The translations under genes were made by a program, and so were the position numbers. Under the pieces are notes generated by a model, which was not told where the DNA came from, did not search any database, and was given only the letters and a program-made list of their open reading frames with translations. Shown here piece after piece: positions 63,741 to 64,000 of a stretch of 64,000 bases of DNA. Source of the stretch: Acanthaster planci (lineage: Eukaryota; Echinodermata; Asteroidea; Valvatida; Acanthasteridae); contig NW_019091357.1 in the NCBI RefSeq assembly GCF_001949145.1, positions 3,667,478 through 3,731,477 of the forward strand, in the 5' to 3' direction. The stretch's first letter is position 1. Every line of letters begins with the position of its first letter.

Positions 63741-64000
63741 CAATAAGCCTTTTGCGAGTTAAATTTGAATAAAATCTGGTCCGCTGAGTTCTTTAAATTC
63801 ACGTGAACACAACAATTTGAATACTCCACACTAAAGGCACTGTTGCTATACCTCGTGATTCGGGGCAAGCTTTCCCATAGTTACATAAGAGACGCCTTGC
63901 AACAATACACTGTTCTCAATGGATAAGAACGGCACAAAGGAACCAGTTCATTCCAGAGATGGTGGTCGCTGAGCAAAAGCTTGCCCCGAATCACAAGGTA
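63741..64000. mobile_element. Foldback (MITE-like) element, family A, copy 3 (cut by window end)
   Basis: Begins CAATAAGCCTTTTGCGAGTT, as the reverse complement of the right end of copy 1, and continues through the shared interior. The last bases (AAGCTTGCCCCGAATCAC) are the start of the right inverted arm, complementing about 63860-63882. The rest lies beyond the window. Confidence 0.75.

Overview
This is eukaryotic genomic DNA from an animal. It has long GT-AG introns, exons of animal-specific families, abundant small palindromic transposon-like repeats, and frequent TACATGTA and AGGCCTA palindromes. The gene set (ENOSF1, multi-kringle, ANKRD66, HBS1L and ANKRD29 types) and repeat style suggest an invertebrate deuterostome such as an echinoderm or amphioxus. 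That taxonomic call is an inference; no ribosomal or mitochondrial marker is present. Two runs of N (39486-40048 and 53500-53676) and one single N (22517) mark assembly gaps or errors.

Layout: 1-10165 is intergenic and repeat-bearing, with a foldback element (1490-2228) that carries a nested 80-nt-arm hairpin. 10178-17080 (+) is a complete 13-exon ENOSF1-type enolase-superfamily dehydratase. 18248-23805 (-) is a secreted protein with a Pro/Thr-rich stalk and four kringles but no protease domain. 25487-26999 (+) is a three-exon ANKRD66-like ankyrin protein. 28990-47260 (-) is HBS1L, the ribosome-rescue GTPase, 18 coding exons plus one large alternative terminal exon (41699-43473) that would make a Ski7-like isoform. 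47668-60232 (+) is an ANKRD29-like protein built from one-repeat exons, and it probably shares a promoter with HBS1L. 60233-64000 is 3'UTR or intergenic DNA ending in a further copy of the foldback repeat.

The most interesting locus is HBS1L. One start region appears to make either the GTPase (735 aa, Pelota partner in no-go decay) or a 746-aa protein that shares only the UBA-like N-terminus. The second protein ends in the PFDF...SPDDI motif known from the vertebrate HBS1L isoform 3 (Ski7-like, exosome-SKI bridge). In this window that exon also has about nine degenerate S-L-S-x-L-A-x-x-H-L repeats and three PPGF motifs, the ligand class of SMY2/GIGYF-type GYF domains. All exon models were built by eye from splice sites, reading-phase continuity and remembered family sequences; no search was run.
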